A DNA stretch of 32,040 bases from a virus: positions 1 through 32,040 of IMG/VR virus record IMGVR_UViG_3300027734_000212; one strand, written 5' to 3'. Below, piece after piece: positions 5,444 through 12,901 of the stretch (positions are counted from its first letter, which is position 1; each line of letters opens with the position of its first letter). The position numbers and the translations under genes are program-made. The notes under the pieces were generated by a model. The model worked only from the letters and a program-made list of their open reading frames with translations. It was not told the origin of the DNA and searched no databases.

Positions 5444-5674
5444 ATGCCAGTAAGAAAATATTATGAATGTACAGAAAGTTTCAATTCAATTGAATTTGAC
5501 ACTATTGAAACAATTGATAAACAAACATTTTTGTTTATTAAAACAAAACATGAAGATGGTCAATATATTGAAGTGAATTTGACAAGAATGGATTTGCTAA
5601 ATCTTATACAAGAATTAGAAAATATTAATGAAATTATTTATGATAAAGAAAAAGAAGGAGGTAACAATGCCTAA
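5444..5674 (+). CDS. Small acidic protein downstream of the attenuator-like leader
   Basis: 76 residues, not recognised. It looks like a small alpha/beta protein: strands FNSIEFDTIETIDKQTFLFI and YIEVNLTRMDLLNLI, then an acidic helical tail (QELENINEIIYDKEKEGG). Its ATG at 5444 follows directly on the T run of the terminator, with no room for a ribosome site outside the hairpin, so its expression is probably tied to that RNA structure. Its last codons contain the Shine-Dalgarno of the next gene, which it overlaps by 8 bases. Confidence 0.65.
   Translation: MPVRKYYECTESFNSIEFDTIETIDKQTFLFIKTKHEDGQYIEVNLTRMDLLNLIQELENINEIIYDKEKEGGNNA
5655..5662 (+). promoter_or_regulatory. Perfect Shine-Dalgarno for the replisome organiser
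   Basis: AAGGAGGT lies 4 bases before the ATG at 5667. It decides this start over the upstream in-frame TTG at 5628. I found no comparable site before the other genes of this window, where leaders are A-rich as usual in Bacteroidota. Confidence 0.75.
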
Positions 5675-6437
5675 AAGATTCACAGATACTGAAAAATGGA
5701 AAGACGATTGGTATCTTTCTTTGAATAATGATTACAGAATCATTTGGCAATGGTTGTTAGATAATTGCAATCATGCAGGAATTTGTAAGCCATCAATAAA
5801 TTTACTTAACATGATGTGTAACACATCAATAAGTGAATCAGATTTAATTTCAATTATGAATGGCAGAATATTGAAAATTAGCAACATTTGGTTTATTCCA
5901 AAATTTTTAAAATTTCAATATGGAACTTTAAATTCAAAAAAACCTGCGGTTGTTTCAGTAGTTAATGAATTGAAAAAAAATGATTTATTTCATTTAGTTA
6001 AAGAACTATTAGATAATGATTGTATAATGATTACAGAACCATTAGAGAATAGTTCCGTAACTATTAAAGATAAAGATAAAGATAAGGATAAGGATAAAGA
6101 TATAATTATTAATAAAAATGGTTTTTTCAAAGAATTAGATTTTGACGAACTACCTGAACAATACCAACGCAGTATTATTGAGCAAATGAAAATTCAAAAG
6201 CAAAAGGATATTGAATTAAATGTAGTACTTTCAATGTGGCAAATATTTAAAACACAAAATCTAACTGGTGACAAATTTTACAACAATCGTAACGAAGTAT
6301 ACAGACACTTTACAAACTGGATTAAAACACAAAAATTTGAACACAATGCAAAACCTGCCAATGAAAAGAGATTCGACGCATACCTTGAATTCGCTAACCG
6401 ATATAAAAAACCATCTAATGACGAAGCGGTTAATTGA
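5667..6437 (+). CDS. Putative replisome organiser / replication initiator
   Basis: 256 residues from the ATG at 5667. The N-terminal part (KRFTDTEKWKDDWYLSLNND, then RIIWQWLLDNCNHAGI) is of the type found in phage replication-initiation (replisome organiser) proteins, probably a winged helix. A KD repeat at about residues 134-145 forms a charged linker. The C-terminal half is helical, with FTNWIKTQKF near the end like phage replication proteins of the DnaD/O kind. These proteins bind the origin and bring in the helicase loader. No polymerase or helicase gene is present, so host enzymes must be recruited. It overlaps the next gene by 20 bases. The class is likely; the exact family is not certain. 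Confidence 0.6.
   Translation: MPKRFTDTEKWKDDWYLSLNNDYRIIWQWLLDNCNHAGICKPSINLLNMMCNTSISESDLISIMNGRILKISNIWFIPKFLKFQYGTLNSKKPAVVSVVNELKKNDLFHLVKELLDNDCIMITEPLENSSVTIKDKDKDKDKDKDIIINKNGFFKELDFDELPEQYQRSIIEQMKIQKQKDIELNVVLSMWQIFKTQNLTGDKFYNNRNEVYRHFTNWIKTQKFEHNAKPANEKRFDAYLEFANRYKKPSNDEAVN
6066..6101 (+). repeat. Hexanucleotide tandem repeat AAAGAT/AAGGAT (6 units)
   Basis: Three AAAGAT units, two AAGGAT and one AAAGAT follow one another in frame and encode (Lys-Asp)6, the linker of the replication protein. Changes in copy number would keep the frame and only alter linker length. Confidence 0.9.
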
Positions 6438-7101
6438 TTGTGAACCTAATGAAATCAATCAGCAACTTGCAAAGATTTATTTAATCATTGGATTGCGTCC
6501 ACAACACTTTCCTTCTGATTATGAGAATCAATTTTTGATTGACTATATAAAAACAAATCATGGTCAAAAAGGAATAGGAGAATTGTACTTTGCGTTTCAG
6601 TTAGCGGTTCAGGATAAGTTAGATATTGAATCTGCGAATCCTTATGACCAGTTTAGCGTGATATATTTTGAACGCATAATGATTTCATACCGCGCATGGC
6701 TGAATAAAAAATACATCGAAGAATCACAAGTTAGAATTGAACCAAAACAAATTGAATACAAAATGACAAATGAAGAAAAATGGCAGGAAATAAACGAATG
6801 GAAAGAGAAATCAGAAATTGATATTCGTATGATACCAATTTACCTTTATGAATGGTTAGAGGAATTTGGAGAGATAATGCTTGATAAAAATGAAAAGGTT
6901 AAGATTTATGAACAAGCATCACAGATGTACCTTTCAATCATGCGAAATGAGGCAGAGCAACAAAATAAATGGCAAGAATACAATCGTTACATCAACCAAC
7001 ATTCGTTAGGATTCAAACAAATTAAAGGCGAGTATGTACCTATACTTAGAAATCTATCAATGAGAATCGCAGTTTTTAAATATTTAAAAAACACAAAATG
7101 A
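6418..7101 (+). CDS. Replication-associated protein, possibly helicase-loader-like
   Basis: 227 residues from the ATG at 6418 (MTKRLIDCEPNEINQQLAKI). A longer reading from 6268 would lie inside the preceding gene and is rejected. Residues 1-100 read as a compact helical domain (YLIIGLRPQHFPSDYENQ; GIGELYFAFQLAVQDKLD; FERIMISYRAWLNKK) similar in look to proteins encoded after replisome organisers in Bacteroidota phages. The second half is helical and charged. No Walker A motif is present, so it is not a DnaC-type ATPase. A loader or adaptor role is inferred from position only. It overlaps the preceding gene by 20 bases and the next by 4. Confidence 0.55.
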   Translation: MTKRLIDCEPNEINQQLAKIYLIIGLRPQHFPSDYENQFLIDYIKTNHGQKGIGELYFAFQLAVQDKLDIESANPYDQFSVIYFERIMISYRAWLNKKYIEESQVRIEPKQIEYKMTNEEKWQEINEWKEKSEIDIRMIPIYLYEWLEEFGEIMLDKNEKVKIYEQASQMYLSIMRNEAEQQNKWQEYNRYINQHSLGFKQIKGEYVPILRNLSMRIAVFKYLKNTK

Positions 7102-7295
7102 AACAGACATCAATAGAATGGTTAATAGATGCTTTAGAAAATCCTAAATTAAAATGGGATGATATAAAAATACAAGCTAAAGAAATGCACAAGCAAGAGA
7201 TAATAGATGCGGTGTCTTATGGCAATAAAAATGAATTAATGGCATCACAAGAAATGTTTGCAGAACAATACTATCAAGAAACATTTAAAAATTAA
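7098..7295 (+). CDS. Small conserved-looking phage protein, unknown function
   Basis: 65 residues: KQTSIEWLIDALENP at the start, a helix IKIQAKEMHKQEIIDAVSYGN, and an end EQYYQETFKN. This pattern (TSxEWL...QAKEM...QIIDA...YYxETF) recurs in phages of Flavobacterium and relatives, where it has no known role. It begins in an ATGA overlap with the preceding gene and ends 3 bases before a small membrane protein. Confidence 0.75.
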   Translation: MKQTSIEWLIDALENPKLKWDDIKIQAKEMHKQEIIDAVSYGNKNELMASQEMFAEQYYQETFKN

Positions 7296-7298
7296 AAA

Positions 7299-7430
7299 AT
7301 GATTTTACAAATAATTTACTGGATGGTTTTAATCACTTTGGTATTGATAGGAATGCTATCATTTGCAATGATTTGGTTTTTTGCATTTGATTTCATTTAT
7401 CATTTCATAAAAGAAAAATTCACAAAATGA
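7299..7430 (+). CDS. 43-residue membrane protein
   Basis: ATG at 7299 opens 43 codons. Nearly the whole protein is hydrophobic (IIYWMVLITLVLIGMLSFAM then IWFFAFDFIYHFI) with a short basic tail KEKFTK, so one long or two short membrane segments. It fills the gap between its neighbours exactly: 3 bases after the preceding stop and an ATGA overlap with the nuclease start at 7427. That tight fit supports it. Function unknown. Confidence 0.65.
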   Translation: MILQIIYWMVLITLVLIGMLSFAMIWFFAFDFIYHFIKEKFTK

Positions 7431-7888
7431 ACAAAGAAATTTTCTTGAAGTATGGAAAGTTAGTAGAGGATAAATTTGCAAAATTATTTTCTGATAGCAT
7501 AGAATCAAATAAACAAGAAAATATCTATCAGCATTGGGATATAAAAGTTCCTATTAGAATTGATGTAAAAGGAATTAAAAAAATCTATCGTACAGATGAA
7601 AAACCAAATCAAAACTTTCATTGGATAGAATTAAAAGGAATTACTGGTAAATTAGGATGGCTATATGGTGAAGCAGAATTTTTTGCTTTTGAAACTGAAT
7701 CTTATTTTATCATAGTTGAAAAATTGAAATTACAAGATTGGATTTCAAAAAATATAGCAAAAGAATTTTTTGATGAACCTACAATAAATAAACTTTATCA
7801 ACGTTACAATAGGTTGGATATTTTAACGCTCATCAGCACTATAGATTTGTGTTATTTATCAACTGCAATAATTAAAAAAAATGATTAG
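7427..7888 (+). CDS. Probable PD-(D/E)XK-type nuclease-like protein
   Basis: 153 residues. The first half carries an arrangement that suits a restriction-endonuclease fold: Glu14 in helix 1, HWD at 36-38, DVKG at 46-49 and WIELKG at 66-71, then GKLGWLYGEAEFFAF. Asp/Glu and Lys residues are therefore spaced as in PD-(D/E)XK enzymes, though the exact family is not recognised. The second half is helical. It is adjacent to a clearer nuclease at 7881, which it overlaps by 8 bases, so the pair may process recombination or replication intermediates, or host DNA. Confidence 0.45.
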   Translation: MNKEIFLKYGKLVEDKFAKLFSDSIESNKQENIYQHWDIKVPIRIDVKGIKKIYRTDEKPNQNFHWIELKGITGKLGWLYGEAEFFAFETESYFIIVEKLKLQDWISKNIAKEFFDEPTINKLYQRYNRLDILTLISTIDLCYLSTAIIKKND

Positions 7889-8162
7889 AAAAACAGACGC
7901 GAACCAGAAGGATATAATGGACAAACTGAGATTGATTCCTCATCTATCAGTTTTCTCAACGCATACAATAGGCAAAGGATTCCCAGATATCATAATCGGA
8001 TACAAAGGAAAAAACTACATGATTGAGATTAAAGATGGTTCAAAGTGGAAATCTCAACAGAAACTAACTGCTGATGAACTGGTGTTTCACATGAAATGGA
8101 AAGGACAGATATGCACTTGCAATTCATTTGAGCAGGTGATGGAATTAATCAATGAATCCTAA
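7881..8162 (+). CDS. VRR-NUC-like nuclease (PD-(D/E)XK)
   Basis: 93 residues, the length of stand-alone phage VRR-NUC proteins. GKGFPDIIIGYKGKNYMIEIKDG (31-53) gives the catalytic Asp36 and Glu49-x-Lys51. The opening DANQKDIMDKLR and later QQKLTADELVFH are also typical. Members cut branched DNA or act as Holliday-junction resolvases, which would help clear replication and recombination products before packaging. It is the last gene of the early operon. Its 3' end overlaps the 3' end of the minus-strand gene by 18 bases, and no terminator is seen between them. Confidence 0.8.
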   Translation: MIRKTDANQKDIMDKLRLIPHLSVFSTHTIGKGFPDIIIGYKGKNYMIEIKDGSKWKSQQKLTADELVFHMKWKGQICTCNSFEQVMELINES

Positions 8163-9014
8163 GAAATAACCACCGAATTTTTTCTTCAATAGATTTTTTA
8201 ACTTTGATTCATCATTAAGAATATCACGAGCATATTTTGGGACTGCATACTTATTCCATTCTGATTCATTTAATTTCCTGAAATATCTATCATACATGAA
8301 TCCAATGACTGCACCTGAACCAAATTCATTGTAGCAATAGATTACAATTGGGTCTGTATATGGTTTCTTTTGAATGATAGTATCACGCTTTACAAAATAA
8401 CGTTTTGCTGAATCAAACTTCTGAATGTTTGGTACAATATGCAGAATCTTATTTCGTAAAATCAATTCATCTTCAGTTAGCAATGTATAAGGTTTTACAA
8501 CTACTGGAACATATAAAGGAATCTGAACAAGGTCACCAAAATAAATGCTTGATGAATCTTTATTCTCGTAAACATTTAAGATAACTGGTGCAATGCGATT
8601 GTCATAAATTGGAAATGGTGCATCTGAATTTACAATTTGATTTTCAAGTTCACGCTGATAGAATCTATTGTCATCAACATTGTTATAGTAATTTTTGTAA
8701 GTGATATCCTTGTACTTTGGATTCTCAGAGATAACTTTCAAAGTTCTACGAAGTACAAAAAACATCCTTCTTGCATCTTCAAGTTTATCAAATATCTCTT
8801 TCCTTTCATCAGTTGTCACCAGTTCAGTTGAATTAACTAAAGTATAAGATGAATTTTTATCATAAAATTCAACAACAACGATTGCATTGTTGTAAATAAC
8901 CAACGAATCTTGTTCAGTTGGGCAATCACATTTTGCACCATAAATATCTTTACATTGACTGAATGCAATTTGATTAGTCAATAATAGAATCAATGTTAAT
9001 ATCTGTCGCATCAT
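8145..9014 (-). CDS. Secreted protein of unknown function, only minus-strand gene (moron-like)
   Basis: 289 residues. The N-terminus is a good Sec signal peptide: basic MMRQ, hydrophobic ILTLILLLTNQIAF, then cleavage around AFS-Q, the usual form in Bacteroidota. The next residues CKDIYGAKCDCP hold three cysteines. The mature part is about 270 residues of mixed alpha/beta with many Tyr and Asp; no catalytic motif is recognised. No further membrane segment, so it should be periplasmic or secreted. It is convergent with the early operon and divergent from the sigma-like gene, and so must have its own promoter. This is the layout of a moron or an exclusion/host-modifying gene. An alternative start is the second Met. 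Confidence 0.75.
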   Translation of the reverse strand: MMRQILTLILLLTNQIAFSQCKDIYGAKCDCPTEQDSLVIYNNAIVVVEFYDKNSSYTLVNSTELVTTDERKEIFDKLEDARRMFFVLRRTLKVISENPKYKDITYKNYYNNVDDNRFYQRELENQIVNSDAPFPIYDNRIAPVILNVYENKDSSSIYFGDLVQIPLYVPVVVKPYTLLTEDELILRNKILHIVPNIQKFDSAKRYFVKRDTIIQKKPYTDPIVIYCYNEFGSGAVIGFMYDRYFRKLNESEWNKYAVPKYARDILNDESKLKNLLKKKFGGYFLGFID

Positions 9015-9021
9015 TTTTATA

Positions 9022-9049
9022 TTGTGTTTTCAAAAACTTTGTATCTTTC
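9022..9049 (+). promoter_or_regulatory. Candidate promoter for the late region
   Basis: TTG (9022-9024), 17 bases, then TATCTTTC (9042-9049), one base off TAnnTTTG. The predicted start of transcription lies just before the ATG at 9064. It sits in the only divergent intergenic space of the genome. Confidence 0.45.
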
Positions 9050-9063
9050 AACATCTTTATGTA

Positions 9064-9585
9064 ATGCACGATTGCAAAAAATATATTGAGGAAATCTACA
9101 ATCATCATGCATTTGTTTCTCTATTATCAAAAATCAAACCTAAAGAACTTCAGGATGATTTGAAGCAGGAAGTTGCACTGGTATTGCTTACAAAAGATTG
9201 TGAACAAATAAAAAGGTTACATGATGCAAATGAATTATTGCAATATTCTTTGAAGATTATATGGAATTTAGGAACATCTAAACAAACGCGATTTTATAGG
9301 ATGTTCAAAAAAAATGATTATGCAAATTTGTCTGAATATCTTGAAACGCTGAAAGGAACTGAACTTGTGACAGATTCGCAGATTAGAAACATTAACAAGA
9401 TACTGGATAGCAAATTAGATAAGAATGCAAACGAAGCACACGAATCAATGATATTCAGGAAGTATGTTGAATTAAATAGTGGAGAAAAGGTTGCAGAGTT
9501 TTTTGGCATTCCATCTATTCATTGTTACGAGGTTATCAGGAAAACAAAAAAGGAACTAATAAAAGCAATTAGAAATGATAGTTAA
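9064..9585 (+). CDS. Putative sigma-70-like (ECF-type) transcription factor
   Basis: 173 residues from the ATG at 9064; a TTG at 9022 in the same frame overlaps the promoter and is less likely. The first third resembles sigma region 2 (KELQDDLKQEVALVLL, like the EDL-Q-F pattern). The C-terminal part has a helix-turn-helix like region 4 (SGEKVAEFFGIPSIHCYEVI then RKTKKELIKAI). The length is right for an ECF factor. It stands at the head of the late gene block, where a sigma factor or late activator would be expected. It overlaps the next gene by 11 bases. The similarity is structural-pattern level, so another HTH regulator remains possible. Confidence 0.6.
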   Translation: MHDCKKYIEEIYNHHAFVSLLSKIKPKELQDDLKQEVALVLLTKDCEQIKRLHDANELLQYSLKIIWNLGTSKQTRFYRMFKKNDYANLSEYLETLKGTELVTDSQIRNINKILDSKLDKNANEAHESMIFRKYVELNSGEKVAEFFGIPSIHCYEVIRKTKKELIKAIRNDS

Positions 9586-9814
9586 TTTGTTAGCAGGATT
9601 TTTCTTTTCTTATTATTTCGTGAATGTTGCTGGGTTTCCAAACGCAATAAAAGCAGGGTTTAAGATGCAACGAGGTGCAAGGTTGAAACCTTTTGATTGT
9701 GTCACTTGTCTTTCAGTATGGACATCGGCAGCATTATTCTTTTTACCACATATTTATTCAGAATTTCTTTGCATCATATTTGGTGCAGGATTCATCGGTC
9801 AAAAAATCAAATGA
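9575..9814 (+). CDS. Small membrane protein with CxxC-W motif (DUF1360-like)
   Basis: 79 residues. Two or three hydrophobic segments (NLLAGFFFSYYFVNVAG; VWTSAALFFLPHIYSEF; LCIIFGAGFIG) surround the motif PFDCVTCLSVW (39-49), similar to the CxxC...W pattern of small DUF1360-type membrane proteins. It starts inside the sigma-like gene and ends in an ATGA overlap with the glycosyltransferase. It could anchor or assist the sugar-modifying enzymes, but this is inference from position. Confidence 0.6.
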   Translation: MIVNLLAGFFFSYYFVNVAGFPNAIKAGFKMQRGARLKPFDCVTCLSVWTSAALFFLPHIYSEFLCIIFGAGFIGQKIK

Positions 9815-10821
9815 AAGTATTAGGCATTGCACATCCGAATTCAGGTTGCGGTTATCATCGTATAGTTTTACCGCTTATGTTTATGCAAGACATAAGTGGA
9901 ATTTGCACAAACAAACCGACAGAAGAAGTTTTATCTGAACAATGGGATGTGCTATTTTACAATCGTGTTTCAATGTTTGATAATAATCTTGAAGAAACAA
10001 AGAAACAACTCGGATGCAAGATTGTAGTTGATATGGATGATTCATGGTTATTGCCAACGAACCATCTGAACTATTACGACTATAAAGACATGAATTCACG
10101 CATTGAAAATAATTTGCGATGTGCTGACCTTCTCACTTGTACCAATGAAAAATTGGCAAACCTTATCACAAATCTTAATGAAAACATTGTTATCGTTCCA
10201 AATGCTTTACCATATGGATATCACCAGTTCACAGATGAAAAAATTGAAGATGAAAAAATAAGAATATTTTGGTGTGGTGGAATCACTCATGAAGGTGATT
10301 TGGAATTATTAAAAAATCCTTTCAGGAAGTTAATGATGCACAAGCACAAAATCAAAATGGTTTTAGGTGGATATACTGCAACAGATGATTCTTCAAAGTT
10401 CTTGTGGGATAAAATGCTATCCTATTTCAGCAACTCAATGAAATTAGATTATGAAATAATTAATGGTACAACACCTGACAAATACATGAGTATGTATGAG
10501 AATGCAGATATTATGGTTGTACCTTTGCTTGAATCTGATTGGTCAGGTTGTAAATCAAATCTGAAGTTATTGGAGGCAGCGACAAAAGGTATTCCAGTAA
10601 TATGCAGTCATGTTAACCCTTACAAATTAGATACAGATGCACCAGTATTGTGGGTAGAAAACCAAACAGATTGGTTTAAGCATTTGAATTTCTTAATAAA
10701 TAATAAAAACGCGAGAGAAGATTATGGCGAGAAAATCAAAGAATGGGCAGTTAGAAAATACGATTTCTTCAGAATCAACAATGAAAGAAGAAACGCATTT
10801 GCTGAAACTTGCAGAGCATAA
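9811..10821 (+). CDS. Glycosyltransferase, GT-B fold, GT4-like
   Basis: 336 residues from the ATG at 9811; a reading from 9697 would run through the preceding gene and is rejected. N-terminal domain: GIAHPNSGCGYHRIVLP (5-21) and the acidic segment VVDMDDSW (72-79). C-terminal domain: IRIFWCGGITHEGDL (150-164), then YENADIMVVPL (229-239) and KSNLKLLEAATKGIPVI (248-264), the nucleotide-sugar binding Glu region of GT4 enzymes. It should transfer a sugar from an activated donor. It is the first of three surface-sugar genes. The target may be virion protein, host polysaccharide or phage DNA; the sequence does not tell. Confidence 0.85.
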   Translation: MKVLGIAHPNSGCGYHRIVLPLMFMQDISGICTNKPTEEVLSEQWDVLFYNRVSMFDNNLEETKKQLGCKIVVDMDDSWLLPTNHLNYYDYKDMNSRIENNLRCADLLTCTNEKLANLITNLNENIVIVPNALPYGYHQFTDEKIEDEKIRIFWCGGITHEGDLELLKNPFRKLMMHKHKIKMVLGGYTATDDSSKFLWDKMLSYFSNSMKLDYEIINGTTPDKYMSMYENADIMVVPLLESDWSGCKSNLKLLEAATKGIPVICSHVNPYKLDTDAPVLWVENQTDWFKHLNFLINNKNAREDYGEKIKEWAVRKYDFFRINNERRNAFAETCRA

Positions 10822-11011
10822 ACATATTTACGATTTCTTTATCAAAACTGGAGAGGTTGTAAATCTGCATCCACATATAAAGAATGAGATTGTAGATGCA
10901 TATCGTGTGGAGTTTCCACATTATCATTATAACATGGCTTGTTCTGCTTGTACAACTGAAATGCTTGTGCAGGTATATCGTTGGTACGAAAATAAAATCA
11001 ATGGAAAATAA
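10781..11011 (+). CDS. Small protein with CxxC, unknown function
   Basis: 76 residues from the ATG at 10781 (MKEETHLLKLAEHKHIYDFF). The end YNMACSACTTEMLVQVYRWY has a CxxC that may bind zinc. It overlaps the glycosyltransferase by 41 bases and the acyltransferase by 11. Similar short proteins with CSxCxxEML...YxWYE occur in Bacteroidota phages without known function. The upstream ATG at 10724 is less likely as it would deepen the overlap. Confidence 0.65.
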   Translation: MKEETHLLKLAEHKHIYDFFIKTGEVVNLHPHIKNEIVDAYRVEFPHYHYNMACSACTTEMLVQVYRWYENKINGK

Positions 11012-11486
11012 AATACATCCCACTGCAATCATTTATGACAATGTCATTTTAGGCACTGGTAATATCATTGGTGCATATTGCATTATCGGTTCACCTGCTG
11101 AATGGAAAGGGAAAGAAGATAAAACTGGAAATGTCATTATTGGAAACAATAACATAATTACTGGTATGGTCACAATTGATTCAGGAGTAAACAGACAAAC
11201 GTTTATCGGAGATAATTGTTATATCATGAAACACGCACACATCGGTCATGATGCAGTAATTGGTGATGGAGTTACGATTTCATGTGGTGCAAAGATTGGT
11301 GGTCATTCAATAATTGGAAATGATACAAATATAGGATTGAATGCAGTTATACATCAGAAGTGTATAATTCCACAAGGTTGCATGATAGGCGCAAGTGCAT
11401 TCGTTGGTAAAAAATCTCTATTAGCACCTTATCAAAAGTATGCAGGAGTTCCAGTTAAACACATTGGAGAAAATATAAAAAAATGA
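11001..11486 (+). CDS. Left-handed beta-helix acyl/acetyltransferase (LpxA-like)
   Basis: 161 residues from the ATG at 11001 (MENKIHPTAIIYDNVILGTG). Hexapeptide repeats run through most of the protein: NVIIGNNNIITGMVTID, FIGDNCYIMKHAHIGHDAVI, TISCGAKIGGHSIIGNDTNI and so on. His-rich turns (KHAHIGHD) match the active-site region of LpxA/LpxD-type enzymes. It should add an acyl or acetyl group to a sugar. Between two glycosyltransferases it probably finishes a glycan made by them. It overlaps the preceding gene by 11 and the next by 4 bases. Confidence 0.85.
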   Translation: MENKIHPTAIIYDNVILGTGNIIGAYCIIGSPAEWKGKEDKTGNVIIGNNNIITGMVTIDSGVNRQTFIGDNCYIMKHAHIGHDAVIGDGVTISCGAKIGGHSIIGNDTNIGLNAVIHQKCIIPQGCMIGASAFVGKKSLLAPYQKYAGVPVKHIGENIKK

Positions 11487-12118
11487 AAGTAGCAATATTA
11501 TTCCTTGACTACCTACGTCACGACCATACAAAACAAGCATTGCAATCAATCGCAAAGGCAGATTATCCATTTGACCTATTCACCATCAGACAAAAAGGTA
11601 TAGCAAAAGCATTGAACATCGGAATTGATATTACACGCGATTATGATGCGGTTGTAACTTGTGCAAATGATATAGAGATGCCAGATAATTGGTTGAATGA
11701 AATGGTTATCTATTCAGGAAACATTCCTGAAACTGGTATGTGTGGAATACATTGCGTTGAAAATATTGAAAAAATAATTGAAATAAATGGAATGTCAATA
11801 CATCCGACATTCACTGCGTTTGGAAATATACTGATGCCAAGAAAGGCAATTGATGCAATTGGTTATTATAATGAAGATTATGACCCTTACGGAATGCAAG
11901 ACGGAGATTATGCCTACCGATTAAATAAAAAGGGTTTCATCAATTATTACATACCAAATATGAAATCAAATCACATTGGCAATGATGTTGGAAACGGAAC
12001 AGAATACAGAAAGATGAAAGATGAAGGTCTTGCATTATCAGATGCAAAATGGAAACATTGGACATCTCATTACGATGAAACTGAAAACTACACAATATTT
12101 CAAAAGCAAATGCAATGA
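11483..12118 (+). CDS. Glycosyltransferase, GT-A fold, GT2-like
   Basis: 211 residues. The opening KVAILFLDYLRHDHTKQALQ, the acceptor/donor motif VTCANDIEMPDNW (58-70) with an acidic pair in place of a strict DxD, and FGNILMPRKAIDAIGYYNED (113-132) followed by MQDGDYAYRL (138-147) make a GT2-type enzyme. It has no membrane segment. It closes the sugar cassette and overlaps the next gene by ATGA. Together with the GT4 enzyme and the beta-helix acyltransferase it suggests the phage builds or alters a specific glycan. Confidence 0.8.
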   Translation: MKVAILFLDYLRHDHTKQALQSIAKADYPFDLFTIRQKGIAKALNIGIDITRDYDAVVTCANDIEMPDNWLNEMVIYSGNIPETGMCGIHCVENIEKIIEINGMSIHPTFTAFGNILMPRKAIDAIGYYNEDYDPYGMQDGDYAYRLNKKGFINYYIPNMKSNHIGNDVGNGTEYRKMKDEGLALSDAKWKHWTSHYDETENYTIFQKQMQ

Positions 12119-12465
12119 TACTATTAGGCGGACAAATAGAAGGAATAAATTCACGCAAGGATAAAACAATTAAACTGACAATCGGAACTCAGGAAATGAC
12201 ACCTGCGCAATGTGGTCAGATTTTTGAACTGCATCAATCATTCTGCTATATCGGATTAAAGAAAGAACCATTTACAAAAGATGAATCTGATGTATTAGAA
12301 TCATTAAAGACAGATTTTGCCAATGCAAAAACACCATCACAAAGGTTGCGAGGTATTCTCTATCTTAATTTTCAAAACAATCCTGAAGGATATATTGATT
12401 TCAATAGTTACTATTTGGCAAAAATGGAATTGATATGTGAACACTACAAATCAAAACTTGATTGA
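12115..12465 (+). CDS. Conserved-looking phage protein upstream of HNH/terminase, unknown function
   Basis: 116 residues. LGGQIEGINSRKDKTIKLTI and GTQEMTPAQCGQIFELHQSF at the start give a small beta-sheet plus helix. This pattern (a strand with KD-TIKLT-GTQE) is common just before terminase genes in Bacteroidota phages, but its job is unknown to me. It starts in the GT2 stop (ATGA) and its own stop TGA is part of the TTGA overlap with the HNH gene. Confidence 0.7.
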   Translation: MILLGGQIEGINSRKDKTIKLTIGTQEMTPAQCGQIFELHQSFCYIGLKKEPFTKDESDVLESLKTDFANAKTPSQRLRGILYLNFQNNPEGYIDFNSYYLAKMELICEHYKSKLD

Positions 12466-12722
12466 AAAACCATACTAAAATCTATTTCAAACATTTCGGT
12501 TATGACCTATCAGATTTTATATCATGTGAAGTATGTGACCGAGTCGCAGTTGATATACACCATATCAGATGCAGAGGTATGGGCGGAAGCAAAGAGCATG
12601 ATAACATCAACAACCTTATGGCATTATGCAGACAATGTCACATCCAGTTCGGCGATAAAAAACAACACATTGATTTCCTAATATTAAAACATAAAACAAA
12701 ACTACATGGAACTGACAATTAA
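12462..12722 (+). CDS. HNH endonuclease beside the terminase
   Basis: 86 residues. The HNH fold is clear: CEVCDRVAVDIHHIRCRGMG (22-41) with the first CxxC and the IHHI catalytic His pair, then NNLMALCRQCH (50-60) with the second CxxC and final His. No ATG precedes the motif. The TTG at 12462, which overlaps the preceding stop as TTGA, is the only sensible start. In HK97-like phages an HNH protein next to the terminase is needed for cos cleavage, so it probably works with TerS/TerL in packaging. Confidence 0.88.
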   Translation: MKNHTKIYFKHFGYDLSDFISCEVCDRVAVDIHHIRCRGMGGSKEHDNINNLMALCRQCHIQFGDKKQHIDFLILKHKTKLHGTDN

Positions 12723-12894
12723 AATGCATGACACAACTTTTTGCATCATCAGAAAAAATGATGACATCACATTGTCTGAACTTTATGAGCATTTCAATGC
12801 AATGCTAATTGGTTGTACTTTCACCAAACAACAGATTGAAAACTACATAACTGAAAAAGCAATTGAAATTGAAAACAATGAATCAATACTTTGA
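12706..12894 (+). CDS. Small phage protein between HNH and terminase, unknown function
   Basis: 62 residues: MELTIKMHDTTFCI, then ITLSELYEHFNAMLIGCTFT, QQIENYITEKAIEIEN. A strand followed by two helices; such proteins are often seen at this place in Bacteroidota phages. It overlaps the HNH gene by 17 bases. No known activity. Confidence 0.65.
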   Translation: MELTIKMHDTTFCIIRKNDDITLSELYEHFNAMLIGCTFTKQQIENYITEKAIEIENNESIL

Positions 12895-12901
12895 ATTTAA
12901 A

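Noticed and set aside
9697-9810. Longer N-terminus for the GT4 glycosyltransferase
   Set aside because: It is a shifted reading of the membrane-protein gene; the ATG at 9811 starts the typical first strand of the GT-B fold.
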